A DNA stretch of 64,000 bases from Catenuloplanes indicus (GTDB taxonomy: Bacteria > Actinomycetota > Actinomycetes > Mycobacteriales > Micromonosporaceae), in NCBI RefSeq assembly GCF_030813715.1, contig NZ_JAUSUZ010000001.1:8290501-8354500 (forward strand), given 5' to 3'. Position 1 is the first letter of the stretch; each line of letters begins with the position of its first letter. This document shows, piece by piece, positions 43,679 through 53,097 of the stretch. Position numbers and translations under genes: made by a program. The notes under the pieces are model-generated. The model worked only from the letters and a program-made list of their open reading frames with translations. It did not search any database and was not told the DNA's origin.

Positions 43679-44902
43679 TCAGGGGCGCGTCGCTGACTCC
43701 TCGCTCAATCGTCGCGCGATGATCTCCGAGACCCGGTTGCGGGTGGGCGCGTCGAGCGTGGTGCGGTCCAGGCGGCGGACGGCCAGGTCCAGCACGGCGT
43801 GCGCGGCGCGGGCGACGGCCGGGTCGGTGAGACCGTCCCGGGCGGCCGGCTCCCAGCGGCCGGCGGCCGGCGCGGCCAGGTCATGGGCCAGGTCGGTGGT
43901 CTCGTCGTCGGCCAGCAGCGCGGCGATCGCGGCGATCGGTGCGATCCACTCATTGCCGGGCTGCGCGTCGAGGCAGCGGACCTCCAGGTAACCGCGCGGC
44001 CGGATCGGCGGGAACAGCAGCGTGAGGTGGTAGTCCAGGTCCTCGGTCGTGGGCGGCGTGTCCAGCGCGCCGTCTATCCAGTCGTTGAACGTCAGGCCGC
44101 GCGGCGCCGCCCAGTCGCGGTCGTCGCGGCGCACGCAGAGCAGCGGCGCGGCGAGCGCGTGCCGGGCCCACGCGTGGGCCGGGTCGGCGCCGAGGTCTAT
44201 CTCGCGGGTGAGCTGCCGGTCGACGCCGAACCAGGCACGCATGCGGGCCGAGCACCAGCCGGTGTCGATGCCGCCCTGGCGGTGCGACGTGGCGAACGCG
44301 GCCATCAGCGCCGGACCGGCCGCGTAGAGCGCGGCCCAGCGCGCCGCGAGCTGCCGGGGTTCGCCCGCGTCGACGCACGCCTGCAGGCCGGCCGTGTTGC
44401 ACATCATCACGCGCCCGGCCGAACCGGTGCGGTCGAAGGCCTTCTCCAGCGCGTCGAACCGCGGGGTGTGCAGCAGCCGGCGCGGGGACCGCCACGGGTC
44501 CAGGCCGCTCTCGCCCAGCACCAGGCCCTCGGCGGCGAGCAGCCGGGCCAGCTGGCGGCGGTCGCCCTCGGTGGCCGCGTAGAGCGCCGTCAGCGAGCGG
44601 AACGGGGCGGACGAGATCTCCACCTGGCCGCCCGGCTCGACCGTGACCGGCGTGCCGTTGTCCAGCGTCTCGTGCGGACTGTCCGGCGCGATCGTGGCCG
44701 GCGCGTGCGGGCCGAGCGCGCGGCGCAGCGTGCCGAGATCGATCGGGCGGGCCGGGTCGTCCGCATGATGGACCGTGAACTCGAGCTCGGCGCCGATCAG
44801 CCGGGACGGGCCGGTGCGGAAACAGACGGAGGCGATGTGCGCCTCCGCCTGATCCCGATCGGTGACCGGGGCGTGCGGTTGCGTGATGGTGGACGTTGAC
44901 AA
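43679..44902 (-). CDS. egtA: Glutamate-cysteine ligase EgtA (ergothioneine pathway)
   Basis: Gamma-glutamyl-cysteine ligase of 407 aa, the first step of ergothioneine biosynthesis. GAELEFTVHHADDPARPIDL, GGQVEISSAPFRSL and MCNTAGLQACVDAGEP are family-typical. The start is a TTG at 44902 with GGAGG eight bases upstream; the open frame continues to 45082 but that is not coding-like. The other egt genes are not in the window, so it stands alone here, or the remaining genes lie elsewhere. Confidence 0.87.
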   Translation of the reverse strand: MSTSTITQPHAPVTDRDQAEAHIASVCFRTGPSRLIGAELEFTVHHADDPARPIDLGTLRRALGPHAPATIAPDSPHETLDNGTPVTVEPGGQVEISSAPFRSLTALYAATEGDRRQLARLLAAEGLVLGESGLDPWRSPRRLLHTPRFDALEKAFDRTGSAGRVMMCNTAGLQACVDAGEPRQLAARWAALYAAGPALMAAFATSHRQGGIDTGWCSARMRAWFGVDRQLTREIDLGADPAHAWARHALAAPLLCVRRDDRDWAAPRGLTFNDWIDGALDTPPTTEDLDYHLTLLFPPIRPRGYLEVRCLDAQPGNEWIAPIAAIAALLADDETTDLAHDLAAPAAGRWEPAARDGLTDPAVARAAHAVLDLAVRRLDRTTLDAPTRNRVSEIIARRLSEESATRP

Positions 44903-45063
44903 GACCCTTGCCTCCGGGACGCGTGGACCAGCGGATTCCCCGTGTGGACGTGCGAGTGCGCGTCGCGCCCACATCGGCCTGGGCTGCGACAACCCACGCG
45001 ACGTTACCGGCTCACTGCGTTCGGTGACACCCCCGCGCCGTGCAATTTTCTGTTCTGCATGGT

Positions 45064-45717
45064 TCACGTCACGCGGTACCACCAGACCTCGGCTTCCTCG
45101 CCCCAGGCTGCCAGGTCCTCATCGGACGGGCGGTATCCGTCCGGCAGCGGCACCGAGAGCGCGCCGGTGCGGCCGACGATCTCACGCAACCGTCGCAGCG
45201 CCGGGCTCTCGTCCATCTCCTCGACGGTCGGTGTCAGTGTTTCCATGATCGTCGTGGGGCCGAGCGCGTACCACAGCGCGATCAGCTCGCGGTCGCCGTC
45301 GCGCTCCGCGGCCTCGCTCACCGCGAGCACCACGTCGAGCAGCCGCACCGGGCGTGGCGGAGCCGCGTCCGCGCCGTGCAGCCGGCCCTCGTCCACCAGC
45401 CGCCGCCACCGGGCGCCGCCGGCCTCCGGGTAGACGAAGTCGTCGTCGGCGTACTCGTCGTCGAGGCCGTCAAGATCGTCGTCGTCCGGATCGTCTTCGC
45501 CGGGGTCGTCGATCTCCGCGATCGGGAACCGGTAGGAGTGGCGGTGGCGGAGCAGGACGTCCAGCACCCGGCCCTGGGTCAGTGAGCAGTCGTGCGTGCG
45601 CTGGAACGCGTAGAGCGCGACCAGCCAGTCACGCACCCGGTCGTCGTCCTCGGCGTGGTGCCGGTCCAGCGTCCGTACGGAGTCTTCCACCAGGTCTTCG
45701 ATGAGATGCTCGGACAT
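45064..45717 (-). CDS. Uncharacterised acidic protein
   Basis: Protein of 217 aa with a central acidic stretch (EIDDPGEDDPDDDDLDGLDDEYADDDF, residues about 70-95) flanked by helical segments; it ends EEAEVWWYRV. I do not recognise the family. It sits between egtA and the divergent Ser/Thr kinase gene, with no visible functional link. ATG with no strong ribosome binding site. Confidence 0.65.
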   Translation of the reverse strand: MSEHLIEDLVEDSVRTLDRHHAEDDDRVRDWLVALYAFQRTHDCSLTQGRVLDVLLRHRHSYRFPIAEIDDPGEDDPDDDDLDGLDDEYADDDFVYPEAGGARWRRLVDEGRLHGADAAPPRPVRLLDVVLAVSEAAERDGDRELIALWYALGPTTIMETLTPTVEEMDESPALRRLREIVGRTGALSVPLPDGYRPSDEDLAAWGEEAEVWWYRVT

Positions 45718-45934
45718 GGGGTGACTCTACGATCATGGGCTGGCTGCGCGGGCCCGGAACCGTCCGTCCCGACCGAGTGCCGGGCCCGCACATCAGACGA
45801 GTCAGCGCCACCGATCACGGTTCCGTCACTCCGGCGGTGAGGTCAGTGCGCCAGATCACGCGCCTGGCGAATTCGTCGTGGCCGGAGCGCCTCCCTGATG
45901 CGTCGCTGTCACACCTAGTGGGTAGTTTTCACGT

Positions 45935-47569
45935 ATGCCAGAGGCCCCCACCATGATCGCCGGACGATACCGTCTCGGCGAAGCGATCGGCTCCGGCGGC
46001 ATGGGCCGGGTGTGGCTCGCGCACGACGAGCGCCTCGATCGAGATGTCGCCATCAAGGAGATCGTCCTCCCGCCCGGGAGCGAGGAGGACGCGGCGGTGG
46101 CCCGCCGCCGGACACTGCGCGAGGCCCGCGCGGCCGCCCGGCTCAACCATCCCGGCGTGGTCGGCGTCTACGACGTGTTCGAGGCGGACGGCAAGCCGTG
46201 GATCGTGATGGAGCACGTGCCGTCCCGCTCGCTCAAGGAGATCGTCCAGGAGGACGGGCCGCTCGACGACCGGCAGGCCGCCGTGATCGGGCTGGAGATC
46301 CTGGAGGCGCTCAAGGCCGCACACAAGGCCGGTGTCCAGCACCGCGACGTCAAGCCGGCGAACGTGCTGATCGCCGACGACGGCCGCGTGGTGCTGACCG
46401 ACTTCGGCATCGCCACGATCGAGGGCGACGGGCTGGTCACCAGCTCCGGCCAGCAGCTGCACGCCTCGCTGGACTACATGGCGCCGGAGCGCGCGCAGGA
46501 GGGCGAGGCCACCGAGGCGGCCGACCTGTGGTCGCTCGGCGCCACGCTCTACGACGCGGTCGAGGGCCGCGCGCCGTTCCACCGCTCGTCCGCGGTCGGC
46601 ACGCTGACCGCGATCGCGGCCGACCCGCCGGACCCGATGGAACGCGCCGGCGCGCTCGCCCCGGTGATCGACGGCCTGCTGAAGAAGAACCCGGGCGAGC
46701 GCCTGTCCAGCGCGGAGGCGGGCCGGCTGCTGCAGGCCGCGGCGGAGGGCAAGCCCCGGGTCGCGCGCGCGTCCGCGGTGCCGGTCGCGCCACCCAGGAA
46801 AAATCATGACCCGTCCACGGTACGGCCCGGGCCGGCCCGGCCGCTGATCATCGGCGCGGCGGCGGTGGCGGTCCTGCTGGTCGTGGCGCTGGTCGCGTTC
46901 GTCGCGATGCGGCCGGACGGCACCACGCAGACGCCGGACGACACCGCCGCCGCGCCCGGCCCGGCCGCCAGCGCGGGCGCGCCCTCGGCCGTACCGTCGG
47001 ATGCCTCTGCCTCTCCGACGGCGGAGCCGTCGCCGGCCGGTGCCGCGACGCCGTCGCCGACCGCACCGGCCGCCGGTGGTGGCGACGACGACGGCGGCGG
47101 CGGTCCCGGCCAGGGCGCCGCGCGGCCGCAACTGCCGGCCGGCTGGCGGGACTACACCGATCCGACCGGCTTCAAGGTCTACGTGCCGAACGGGTGGGCG
47201 CAGTCGCAGGAGGGGACGATGGTCTACTTCCGCAGCGCCAACGGCCGGGTGCTCGGCATCGACCAGACGGACCAGCCCCGGCCGGACCCGGTGGCGGACT
47301 GGAGCGCGCAGCGGGACACCCGCCGCGCCGGTGGCGAGTTCCCCGGGTACCGCGAGGTGAAGATCGCCGAGGTGGACTACTTCCGGAAGGCGGCGGACTG
47401 GGAGTGGTCGTACGACACGAACTTCGGGCGGGTGCACGTCAACAACCGCGGCGTGGTCACGTCACCGAACCAGGCGTACGGGATCTACTGGCAGACCATG
47501 GAGTCCGACTGGGCCGCGGCGAACAAGGACCTGCAACTGATCTTCGACAGCTTCGTGCCGCGGTCCTGA
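45935..47569 (+). CDS. Membrane Ser/Thr protein kinase with extracellular domain
   Basis: Hanks-type kinase of 544 aa (PknB-like fold). IGSGGMGRVW glycine loop, AIKEI Lys, HRDVKPANVLI catalytic loop (about residue 135) and DFGIATI (about 156) are intact; the RD motif suggests activation-loop phosphorylation. A transmembrane segment (LIIGAAAVAVLLVVALVAFVAM, about 302-325) is followed by a Ser/Pro/Ala-rich stalk with Gly/Asp runs and a C-terminal extracellular domain (GWRDYTDPTGFKVYVPNGW...), not PASTA repeats. The kinase may sense cell-wall or external signals. The next gene begins about 40 bp downstream, perhaps co-transcribed. Confidence 0.92.
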   Translation: MPEAPTMIAGRYRLGEAIGSGGMGRVWLAHDERLDRDVAIKEIVLPPGSEEDAAVARRRTLREARAAARLNHPGVVGVYDVFEADGKPWIVMEHVPSRSLKEIVQEDGPLDDRQAAVIGLEILEALKAAHKAGVQHRDVKPANVLIADDGRVVLTDFGIATIEGDGLVTSSGQQLHASLDYMAPERAQEGEATEAADLWSLGATLYDAVEGRAPFHRSSAVGTLTAIAADPPDPMERAGALAPVIDGLLKKNPGERLSSAEAGRLLQAAAEGKPRVARASAVPVAPPRKNHDPSTVRPGPARPLIIGAAAVAVLLVVALVAFVAMRPDGTTQTPDDTAAAPGPAASAGAPSAVPSDASASPTAEPSPAGAATPSPTAPAAGGGDDDGGGGPGQGAARPQLPAGWRDYTDPTGFKVYVPNGWAQSQEGTMVYFRSANGRVLGIDQTDQPRPDPVADWSAQRDTRRAGGEFPGYREVKIAEVDYFRKAADWEWSYDTNFGRVHVNNRGVVTSPNQAYGIYWQTMESDWAAANKDLQLIFDSFVPRS

Positions 47570-47611
47570 GGCCCTTGACCTGAACCGCGGTTGAGGTCCG
47601 AGTCTGTGCGC

Positions 47612-48718
47612 ATGGCGGATTCGGACCTCGACGAGGCGTACGCACGACTGGCCGGCACCGGCCCGGAACGCGACGGCTGGCTCTCCAACCACGCACCGAT
47701 GGCGGTGGAGGTGCTGGCCGCCCGCGGTGCCGGCGACGCGGTGCACCGATGGATCGACGACTACCGGGACCGGCTCAGCGAACGCCCACGCGGCATCGCC
47801 CCGATCCGGCCGGAGGAATGGCGGGACCCGCTCGGCGACCCGGTCCGCACCGGCGACTGGCTGGACTTCTTCGCCCGCGCCACCGCCGCCGCACCGTGGC
47901 GGGACGTGCTGGTCACCTGGTGGCCCCGGCTCCTGCCGGGCATCGCCGCCGGTGCCACGCACGGCGTGATCCGGGTCGGCCACGCGATCCGCGCACTACG
48001 CGCACGGGAGACACCGGAACGGGTGGCGGAACTGGGTCACGGACTCGCCTACTGGGCGGCGCGCTGGCAGCCGCTGGCACCGGCGGGGTCGGGGCCGTAC
48101 CGGGCGGGCGACCCGCGGTCCGCGCTGGACGCGGTGCCGCTCGTGCGGGACCAGCGCTTCGGCATCCGGTCCCGGCTGGCGCAGCTGGCGGCGATGCCGT
48201 CCTGGGCGGCCACCGCGGGCGCGATTCCCACGCCGCCGGGTTCCACGATCGCGCACCGCGCACCCGGCGCGGCTTCCGGCTCCGGCGTGGGTCCCGATCG
48301 TCGCGCGGCTTCCGGTGGCGGAGCGGCCGAGGCCGCGGCGGCGATCGCGGCGATCGTGGACGCGGCGGTGGCGCGGCACGTCACGCACGGGTACCGCAAT
48401 CCGGTCATGCTGGTGCACGCGGCGACCGCGCCCACGGCTGTGCTGCGGGTCCTTCCGGTACTGCCGGCCGGACTGCACCGGGCCAGCCTGGCCGCGGCGT
48501 GGGCGGCGACCGCGGCGGTGACGGCCGCGTACTCCGCGCCCACGCCCCGGCCGGCGCCCGCCGGCACCTGGCCGGCGGAGGAGACGCTGGACCGTGCGCT
48601 GGCCGGCGGTGATCCACATGCGATCAAGTTCGCCGACGCGGCCATCGACGCCTACGCACGCACCGGCGATCCCCGCCACCTCACGGCCTCGGTCACGGCC
48701 ACGGCCGACATCGGCTGA
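47612..48718 (+). CDS. Questin oxidase-like protein (DUF4243 family)
   Basis: Protein of 368 aa. LSNHAPMAVEVLAARGAGDAVHRWIDDYRDRL at the N-terminus, HGVIRVGHAIRAL in the centre, HGYRNPVMLVHAATAPTAVLRVLPVLP and a C-terminal HAIKFADAAIDAYARTGDPRHL recall the fungal questin oxidase / Baeyer-Villiger family. The inserted Gly/Ala-rich segment (about residues 205-255) is unusual. ATG at 47612 follows the kinase gene; another possible start lies at 47591. Substrate unknown. Confidence 0.75.
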   Translation: MADSDLDEAYARLAGTGPERDGWLSNHAPMAVEVLAARGAGDAVHRWIDDYRDRLSERPRGIAPIRPEEWRDPLGDPVRTGDWLDFFARATAAAPWRDVLVTWWPRLLPGIAAGATHGVIRVGHAIRALRARETPERVAELGHGLAYWAARWQPLAPAGSGPYRAGDPRSALDAVPLVRDQRFGIRSRLAQLAAMPSWAATAGAIPTPPGSTIAHRAPGAASGSGVGPDRRAASGGGAAEAAAAIAAIVDAAVARHVTHGYRNPVMLVHAATAPTAVLRVLPVLPAGLHRASLAAAWAATAAVTAAYSAPTPRPAPAGTWPAEETLDRALAGGDPHAIKFADAAIDAYARTGDPRHLTASVTATADIG

Positions 48719-48842
48719 GCCGCGGTCGGGCGCGTCGCCGCGTGCGGGCCCATCCCGCCGCGCACGGTGGCTCGGGCGGGTGGCCCGACATGTCAGCCTG
48801 CCGCCGTGCCTGGCGGGAACGACCGGATCACCGCGCTGCCGC

Positions 48843-49961
48843 TCAGGGGTGATGGCGGCCGGTGGCCTGGGAGCGGCGGAGCTGGCGTTCGGCGCGGGCG
48901 AGGAGCCGGCGGCGGCCGCCCGGGAACCGGCCGGCGACGTGGGTGGCCGCGAGGTTCGAGGCGACGCGGGACAGGGCGAACCACGGCATGCGCGGCGGCA
49001 GGCCGAGGTCGCGGAGCGCGGCCGGGCCGAGCAGCCAGGTGGCGACGGAGAGCGCGCGCTCCCGGGACTCGGGTGCGCCGGAGTCGATCAGGGCGCGGGC
49101 GAGCGCGGTGCTGTTCGCGTCCGGTGGCGGGTCGTGGGCGAGCAACTGGTAGAGCAGGCGGCGGCCGGTGCGTTCGGTGTACGGCAGCCAGCGGTCGGCG
49201 ACCCCCATCAGCGCGCCCACGTAGCTCCACAGGTGCATCACGGCGGCGCCGTCCGCGCGGCTCACCCGCACGCCGAGCAGCCGCAGGTGCAGCAGGAAGC
49301 TCGTGCTGAACACGCCGAGCGTGCTCGCCTGGTCGTACTGGTTGATCGGGACGCCGCGGCCGGGGTGGTCCCAGGACGGGTCCGCCTCCAGCCGGTGGTT
49401 GACCATCGCGTGCATCACCCGGACGTGCAGCGTCAGCCGGTGGCCCTCGGCGCCGGGCCGCAGACCGCCGGGCGCGGTCACGGCGCGCCACCACTCGGTT
49501 GTCTCCGCGATCCGGCGCGCGGTCTCCGCGCCGGTCAGCCGGCCGGTGCGGACCAGCGGTTCGAGCGCGGCGGCGGTGCGGTAACCGCCGAGCAGCGAGC
49601 CGTACGCCAGGACCAGGGTCGCGTCCAAACCGAACGTGCGGCAGGCCTCCGCGCCCCGGTCCAGCAGTCGGTCGTCCACCCAGGACGGACGTACCCGTAC
49701 CGTGTCGAGGAACTGCTCCATGGGTTCCGGCGCGTCGGCGCCGGGGTCGGCGAGCGCGGCACGGACCTGGTCCTGGGTGATCGTGCGGTCGGTGAGCAGC
49801 GCCCGGGCCAGCGTCGCGCCCGGCTCGTCGCGCTGCAGCAACGCTTCCCGGAGCGCGGTCAGGTCGTCCGCGGTGGGTCGTGCGCCGGGACCGGCCACGA
49901 GCCGGAGCGGGCGGGCGGCGCGTTCCGCCCACGCACCGCCGGCCCCGAATCGTGCGACCAT
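48843..49961 (-). CDS. MpaB-type oxygenase
   Basis: Protein of 372 aa resembling the oxygenase MpaB / latex-clearing-like family: an all-helical b-type haem fold. LVLAYGSLLGGYRTAAALEPL, HVRVMHAMVNHRL (putative haem ligands) and INQYDQASTLGVFSTSFL are characteristic. The family is diverse and includes hydrocarbon-cleaving enzymes and rubber oxygenases. It is convergent with the questin-oxidase-like gene. Confidence is moderate: identity of the haem-binding His cannot be checked without alignment. Confidence 0.75.
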   Translation of the reverse strand: MVARFGAGGAWAERAARPLRLVAGPGARPTADDLTALREALLQRDEPGATLARALLTDRTITQDQVRAALADPGADAPEPMEQFLDTVRVRPSWVDDRLLDRGAEACRTFGLDATLVLAYGSLLGGYRTAAALEPLVRTGRLTGAETARRIAETTEWWRAVTAPGGLRPGAEGHRLTLHVRVMHAMVNHRLEADPSWDHPGRGVPINQYDQASTLGVFSTSFLLHLRLLGVRVSRADGAAVMHLWSYVGALMGVADRWLPYTERTGRRLLYQLLAHDPPPDANSTALARALIDSGAPESRERALSVATWLLGPAALRDLGLPPRMPWFALSRVASNLAATHVAGRFPGGRRRLLARAERQLRRSQATGRHHP

Positions 49962-50130
49962 TCAAAAACCATAGATCAGGCGGGTGCGGCGTGCCGGTCG
50001 AGGACGCCGGGGGCGGACCCGCCAGGGCCGGGCGGCATCCGCCGTGTGCTGGGCGAAGAAGCCGTGCGGCGCGTCCGGGAAGAGTGTGGACCGGGCCTCG
50101 TCGCCGGCCCTGCCGTGTCCGCCACCGCGG

Positions 50131-50170
50131 CGAACCGGTCGACCAGCCCACTGGCCGGTCGACCGGTTCG
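50131..50170 (-). terminator. Inverted repeat after the deacetylase gene
   Basis: Perfect 14-bp inverted repeat CGAACCGGTCGACC / GGTCGACCGGTTCG (50131-50144 with 50157-50170), 12-nt loop, just past the stop of the convergent gene. No T-run, so terminator activity is likely but not certain. Confidence 0.55.
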
Positions 50171-50176
50171 TTCCGG

Positions 50177-51187
50177 TCAGGGGGTACGGCAGGTGACGGC
50201 GGGGGCGGTCCAGGTGCCGTTCGCCATGACGGTGAAACCGAAACTGGTACTGGCACCGGGCGCGAGCGCGCCGTTGCCGTTCGGGCGCATGGTCATCACG
50301 GTGCCGGAGGAGTCCCAGGTGGGCGAGCCGTTCCAGGTGGTGGAGACGCGCTGGCCGCCGGAGAGCGTGACGGTGGAGGTCCAGCTCGTGATGGCGGCGC
50401 TGCCGGCCCGGATGGTGACCTGGCCGTTGAAGCGGTCGCCCCAGCGCTGCGTCTCGGCGTAGGTCGCGGTGCAGGACGCCGGGCCGGGGTCGGTGCCGCC
50501 GTTGCCGTCCGGTGCGACGGCGCGGCCGGTGGACGGGGAGATCATGCCCGGGCAGAGGCCGCGGGCGGCGAGGTTGGCGACGATCTGCGGTACCGCGTTG
50601 ATCGTGGTCTGGTAGGCGTCGTGCATCAGGATGATGCCGCCGGGCTGCAGCGAGTTCGCGGCCGCGACGATCTGCGCGGTGGACGCGTTGTTCCAGTCCT
50701 GCGAGTCGACGGTCCAGATGATCTCGCGCAGGCCGAGCTGCGCCTCGACCGACTGCAGCGTCCCGTTCGTCTCGCCGTAGGGCGGCCGGAACAACCGCGG
50801 CGTCACGCCGGTGGCCTGCGCGATCGCGGTCTGGGTCTGGGACAGCTCCTGGTTCATCTGCGCGGCGGACAGCTGGGTCAGGTGCGGGTGGCTCCAGCTG
50901 TGGTTGGCCACCCAGTGACCGGCCGTCACCTGGGCGCGGGCCAGCGCGGGGTTCTGCTGGACGCGCTGGCCGGTGTTGAAGAACGTGGCCCGCGCGTTCG
51001 CGTTGCGCAGCGCGGTGAGCAACGCCTGCGTGGTGGACGGGTTGGGCCCGTCGTCGTAGGTGAGCGCGACGTAACCGTTCTCGCAGGCGGCGGCCGCGGT
51101 GGCGGGGCCGGTGGTGACGACGGCGAGGGCGGCGCTCGCCACGGCCAGCGCGGCCGTGACGAGCGAGGTGGTGCGGCTCCGGGGCAT
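50177..51187 (-). CDS. Secreted NodB-type polysaccharide deacetylase with CBM2
   Basis: Exported carbohydrate esterase (family 4 type) of 336 aa: signal peptide to about residue 34, NodB domain (about 36-225) with TYDDGPNP (catalytic Asp pair), HSWSHPHL (metal His) and RPPYGE, then a C-terminal CBM2 (about 240-336) with QRWGDRFNGQVTIRAG and WTSTVTLSGGQ. ATG at 51187 has GGAAGGAG upstream; a longer frame to 51220 is possible. It would de-acetylate chitin, xylan or peptidoglycan, CBM2 favouring a plant or chitinous polymer. Confidence 0.92.
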   Translation of the reverse strand: MPRSRTTSLVTAALAVASAALAVVTTGPATAAAACENGYVALTYDDGPNPSTTQALLTALRNANARATFFNTGQRVQQNPALARAQVTAGHWVANHSWSHPHLTQLSAAQMNQELSQTQTAIAQATGVTPRLFRPPYGETNGTLQSVEAQLGLREIIWTVDSQDWNNASTAQIVAAANSLQPGGIILMHDAYQTTINAVPQIVANLAARGLCPGMISPSTGRAVAPDGNGGTDPGPASCTATYAETQRWGDRFNGQVTIRAGSAAITSWTSTVTLSGGQRVSTTWNGSPTWDSSGTVMTMRPNGNGALAPGASTSFGFTVMANGTWTAPAVTCRTP

Positions 51188-51319
51188 CGGTGGGCTCCTT
51201 CCGGACAACTTCTGAAACATTCCGGAGTATCTATGGAACTTACGACGCGTTCAAGAGACAACTTTCGATGAATGGTGTGATGGGTGCGGGGCTCCGGCGG
51301 TCGCCGGTACGGTGCAGCG

Positions 51320-52987
51320 ATGCCGATCCGACAGTGGTGGTCCGTCCTCGTCGCCGGGATGCTGGCGGTGGCCGCCGGGCTGACCTGCCTGATCCTCGCG
51401 GACCGGGGTCTGCGCACCGAGGCGGTGCGGGCCGGCGGCGTACCGGTGGAGATCGTCCGGGGGCCCGGTGCGACCGGCGCGCGGCCCGCGGTCGTGGTGG
51501 TGCACGGGTACGCCGGCTCCGGCCGGCTGATGCGGCCGTTCGCGGACACCCTGGCCCGCCGCGGGTACGTGGTGCTGCTGCCCGACCTGGCCGGGCACGG
51601 CGCGAACACCCGCCGGCTGGACGTGCCGGCGGTGATCGACGCGGAGATCGCGTCCGTGGTCGCGCACGCGCGCGGCCTGCCGGACGTCGACCCGGACCGG
51701 GTCACGCTGCTCGGCCACTCGATGGGCGCGGGCGCGGTGGTCCGGGCGGGTGCGGCCGACCGGCGGATCGCGGCCACGGTCGCGATCTCACTGCCCGGCT
51801 CCGGCACCGGGCCCGGCCCGCGGCGGCTGCTGCTGATCGTCGGCGCGCTGGAGCCGGGCGGTTTCCGCACCGCGGCCGAGCGGGCGGCCGGTGACCGGGC
51901 AGCGGGGGACCGGCGCCTGGTCAGCGTGCCGCTCGTCGAGCACATCAGCGTGCTCTTCGCCCCCCGCACGCACCGCGAGGCTGCCGGCTGGCTGGACGCG
52001 GCGGCCGGCAACGCCGCGGCCGGCAACACCGCGGCCGGCGCCGGCATCGTCCCGCTCCGCCGCGTCGCCGCCGGCGCCTTGACCATGCTCGGCGCGCTGC
52101 TGCTCCTGGCGGCGGCACTGGCCCGCGGCGGAACCGGTTCACCGGCCGGCCGCCCGCCGAACGCCGCGGCCGCGACGTCACGGGCCTCGACGATCCGGGC
52201 GCTCGTTGCCCGGTGGCCGGCGAACGTAGCGGCTTCGGCGATCCGGCGGCCGGCGGACTCTGCGTCGCCCGCCTCGGCGATTCCGCGGTCGGCGGACTCC
52301 GCGGCTTCGACGTCACCGGCCTCGGAGGTCCGGCGGCCGGCGGGCTTCGCGGCCCCGACGTCACCGGCCTCCGCGACCCGGGCGGACCCGGTCCGGCGGC
52401 CGGTGACCTGGCTGGCCGTCGCGGCGGCGAGCGTGCTCGGCGTCCTCGGCGGCGGGATCGGGGCAGTGGCAGCGCCGGCGCCGGTGACCGGCTATCTGAT
52501 CGGCTTCTTCGCGGCCGTGGGTGGCGGGCTCGCGCTCGCGGCCGGCCTGCTCACCGGATGGCGGCGTCCACCGGTGCCGAGGTGGACGGCCGCGGTGCCG
52601 GCGCTCGCCGGGGGCGCGGCCGTGGTCGTACCGGTGCAGCTGGGTTTGACCTTGATGGTGCCGCACGGGGACCGCTGGTGGCTGGTGGCGGCGCTGGCAC
52701 TCGCGACGGCCGCGCTGCTGGCCGGGGCGCGGGCGCTGGCCGGGCCGGGGTGGGATCTCGCGGTGCTGGCCGGGACCGCGGTGCCGCTCGCCGCCGCGGC
52801 CGTGACCGGCCTGGCGCCGGGCTTTTTGATGCTGATCGCGCCGCTGCTCGCCGTGCTCTTCGCGCTGTGCGCGCTGCTCGCGGCCGTCGCCCGGCGCGGC
52901 GGTGCTGCCTGGTGGCCGTCGATCGCCGCGGGCGCCGTGATGATCGCCTGGCCGGTCGCGGTCGCGCTGCCGGTGAGCGCCGGCTGA
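51320..52987 (+). CDS. Membrane-anchored alpha/beta hydrolase
   Basis: Protein of 555 aa. N-terminal half is an alpha/beta hydrolase: VVVVHGYAGSGRLMRPFADTL (oxyanion), nucleophile in LLGHSMGAGAVV (about residue 132), VEHISVLFAP with the presumed catalytic His. The C-terminal third has about 6-7 hydrophobic segments. A low-complexity stretch (about residues 270-360) with tandem 39-48-bp repeats separates the two. ATG at 51320 is the natural start after a shorter extension. No neighbour indicates the substrate. Confidence 0.8.
   Translation: MPIRQWWSVLVAGMLAVAAGLTCLILADRGLRTEAVRAGGVPVEIVRGPGATGARPAVVVVHGYAGSGRLMRPFADTLARRGYVVLLPDLAGHGANTRRLDVPAVIDAEIASVVAHARGLPDVDPDRVTLLGHSMGAGAVVRAGAADRRIAATVAISLPGSGTGPGPRRLLLIVGALEPGGFRTAAERAAGDRAAGDRRLVSVPLVEHISVLFAPRTHREAAGWLDAAAGNAAAGNTAAGAGIVPLRRVAAGALTMLGALLLLAAALARGGTGSPAGRPPNAAAATSRASTIRALVARWPANVAASAIRRPADSASPASAIPRSADSAASTSPASEVRRPAGFAAPTSPASATRADPVRRPVTWLAVAAASVLGVLGGGIGAVAAPAPVTGYLIGFFAAVGGGLALAAGLLTGWRRPPVPRWTAAVPALAGGAAVVVPVQLGLTLMVPHGDRWWLVAALALATAALLAGARALAGPGWDLAVLAGTAVPLAAAAVTGLAPGFLMLIAPLLAVLFALCALLAAVARRGGAAWWPSIAAGAVMIAWPVAVALPVSAG
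52236..52368 (+). repeat. Tandem repeat inside the hydrolase gene
   Basis: Three units of about 39-48 bp start at 52236, 52275 and 52323, with shared blocks CGGCGATCC / TTCCGCGG and GACGTCACCGGCCT. They encode the Pro/Ala/Ser-rich linker of the hydrolase. Confidence 0.65.
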
Positions 52988-53097
52988 CGGCCCGCCGTCC
53001 GGGCGACGTGGGGGACCCGATCCGGGCGCGGTTGAGGAATGCGTCGCAGTGCGACGGAATCGGGAACCGGATCGGCGGGCCGGGCGTTGTCGGCAGC

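Noticed and set aside
48594-50462. 622-codon forward frame opposite the MpaB-type oxygenase
   Set aside because: Low-complexity Gly/Ala/Arg/Val sequence without any motif; the opposite frame has the recognisable protein.
52213-53097. In-frame N-terminal extension of the first LLM gene
   Set aside because: The part before 53098 overlaps the hydrolase gene in another frame and is low complexity; the fold begins at MKKIGFLSF.
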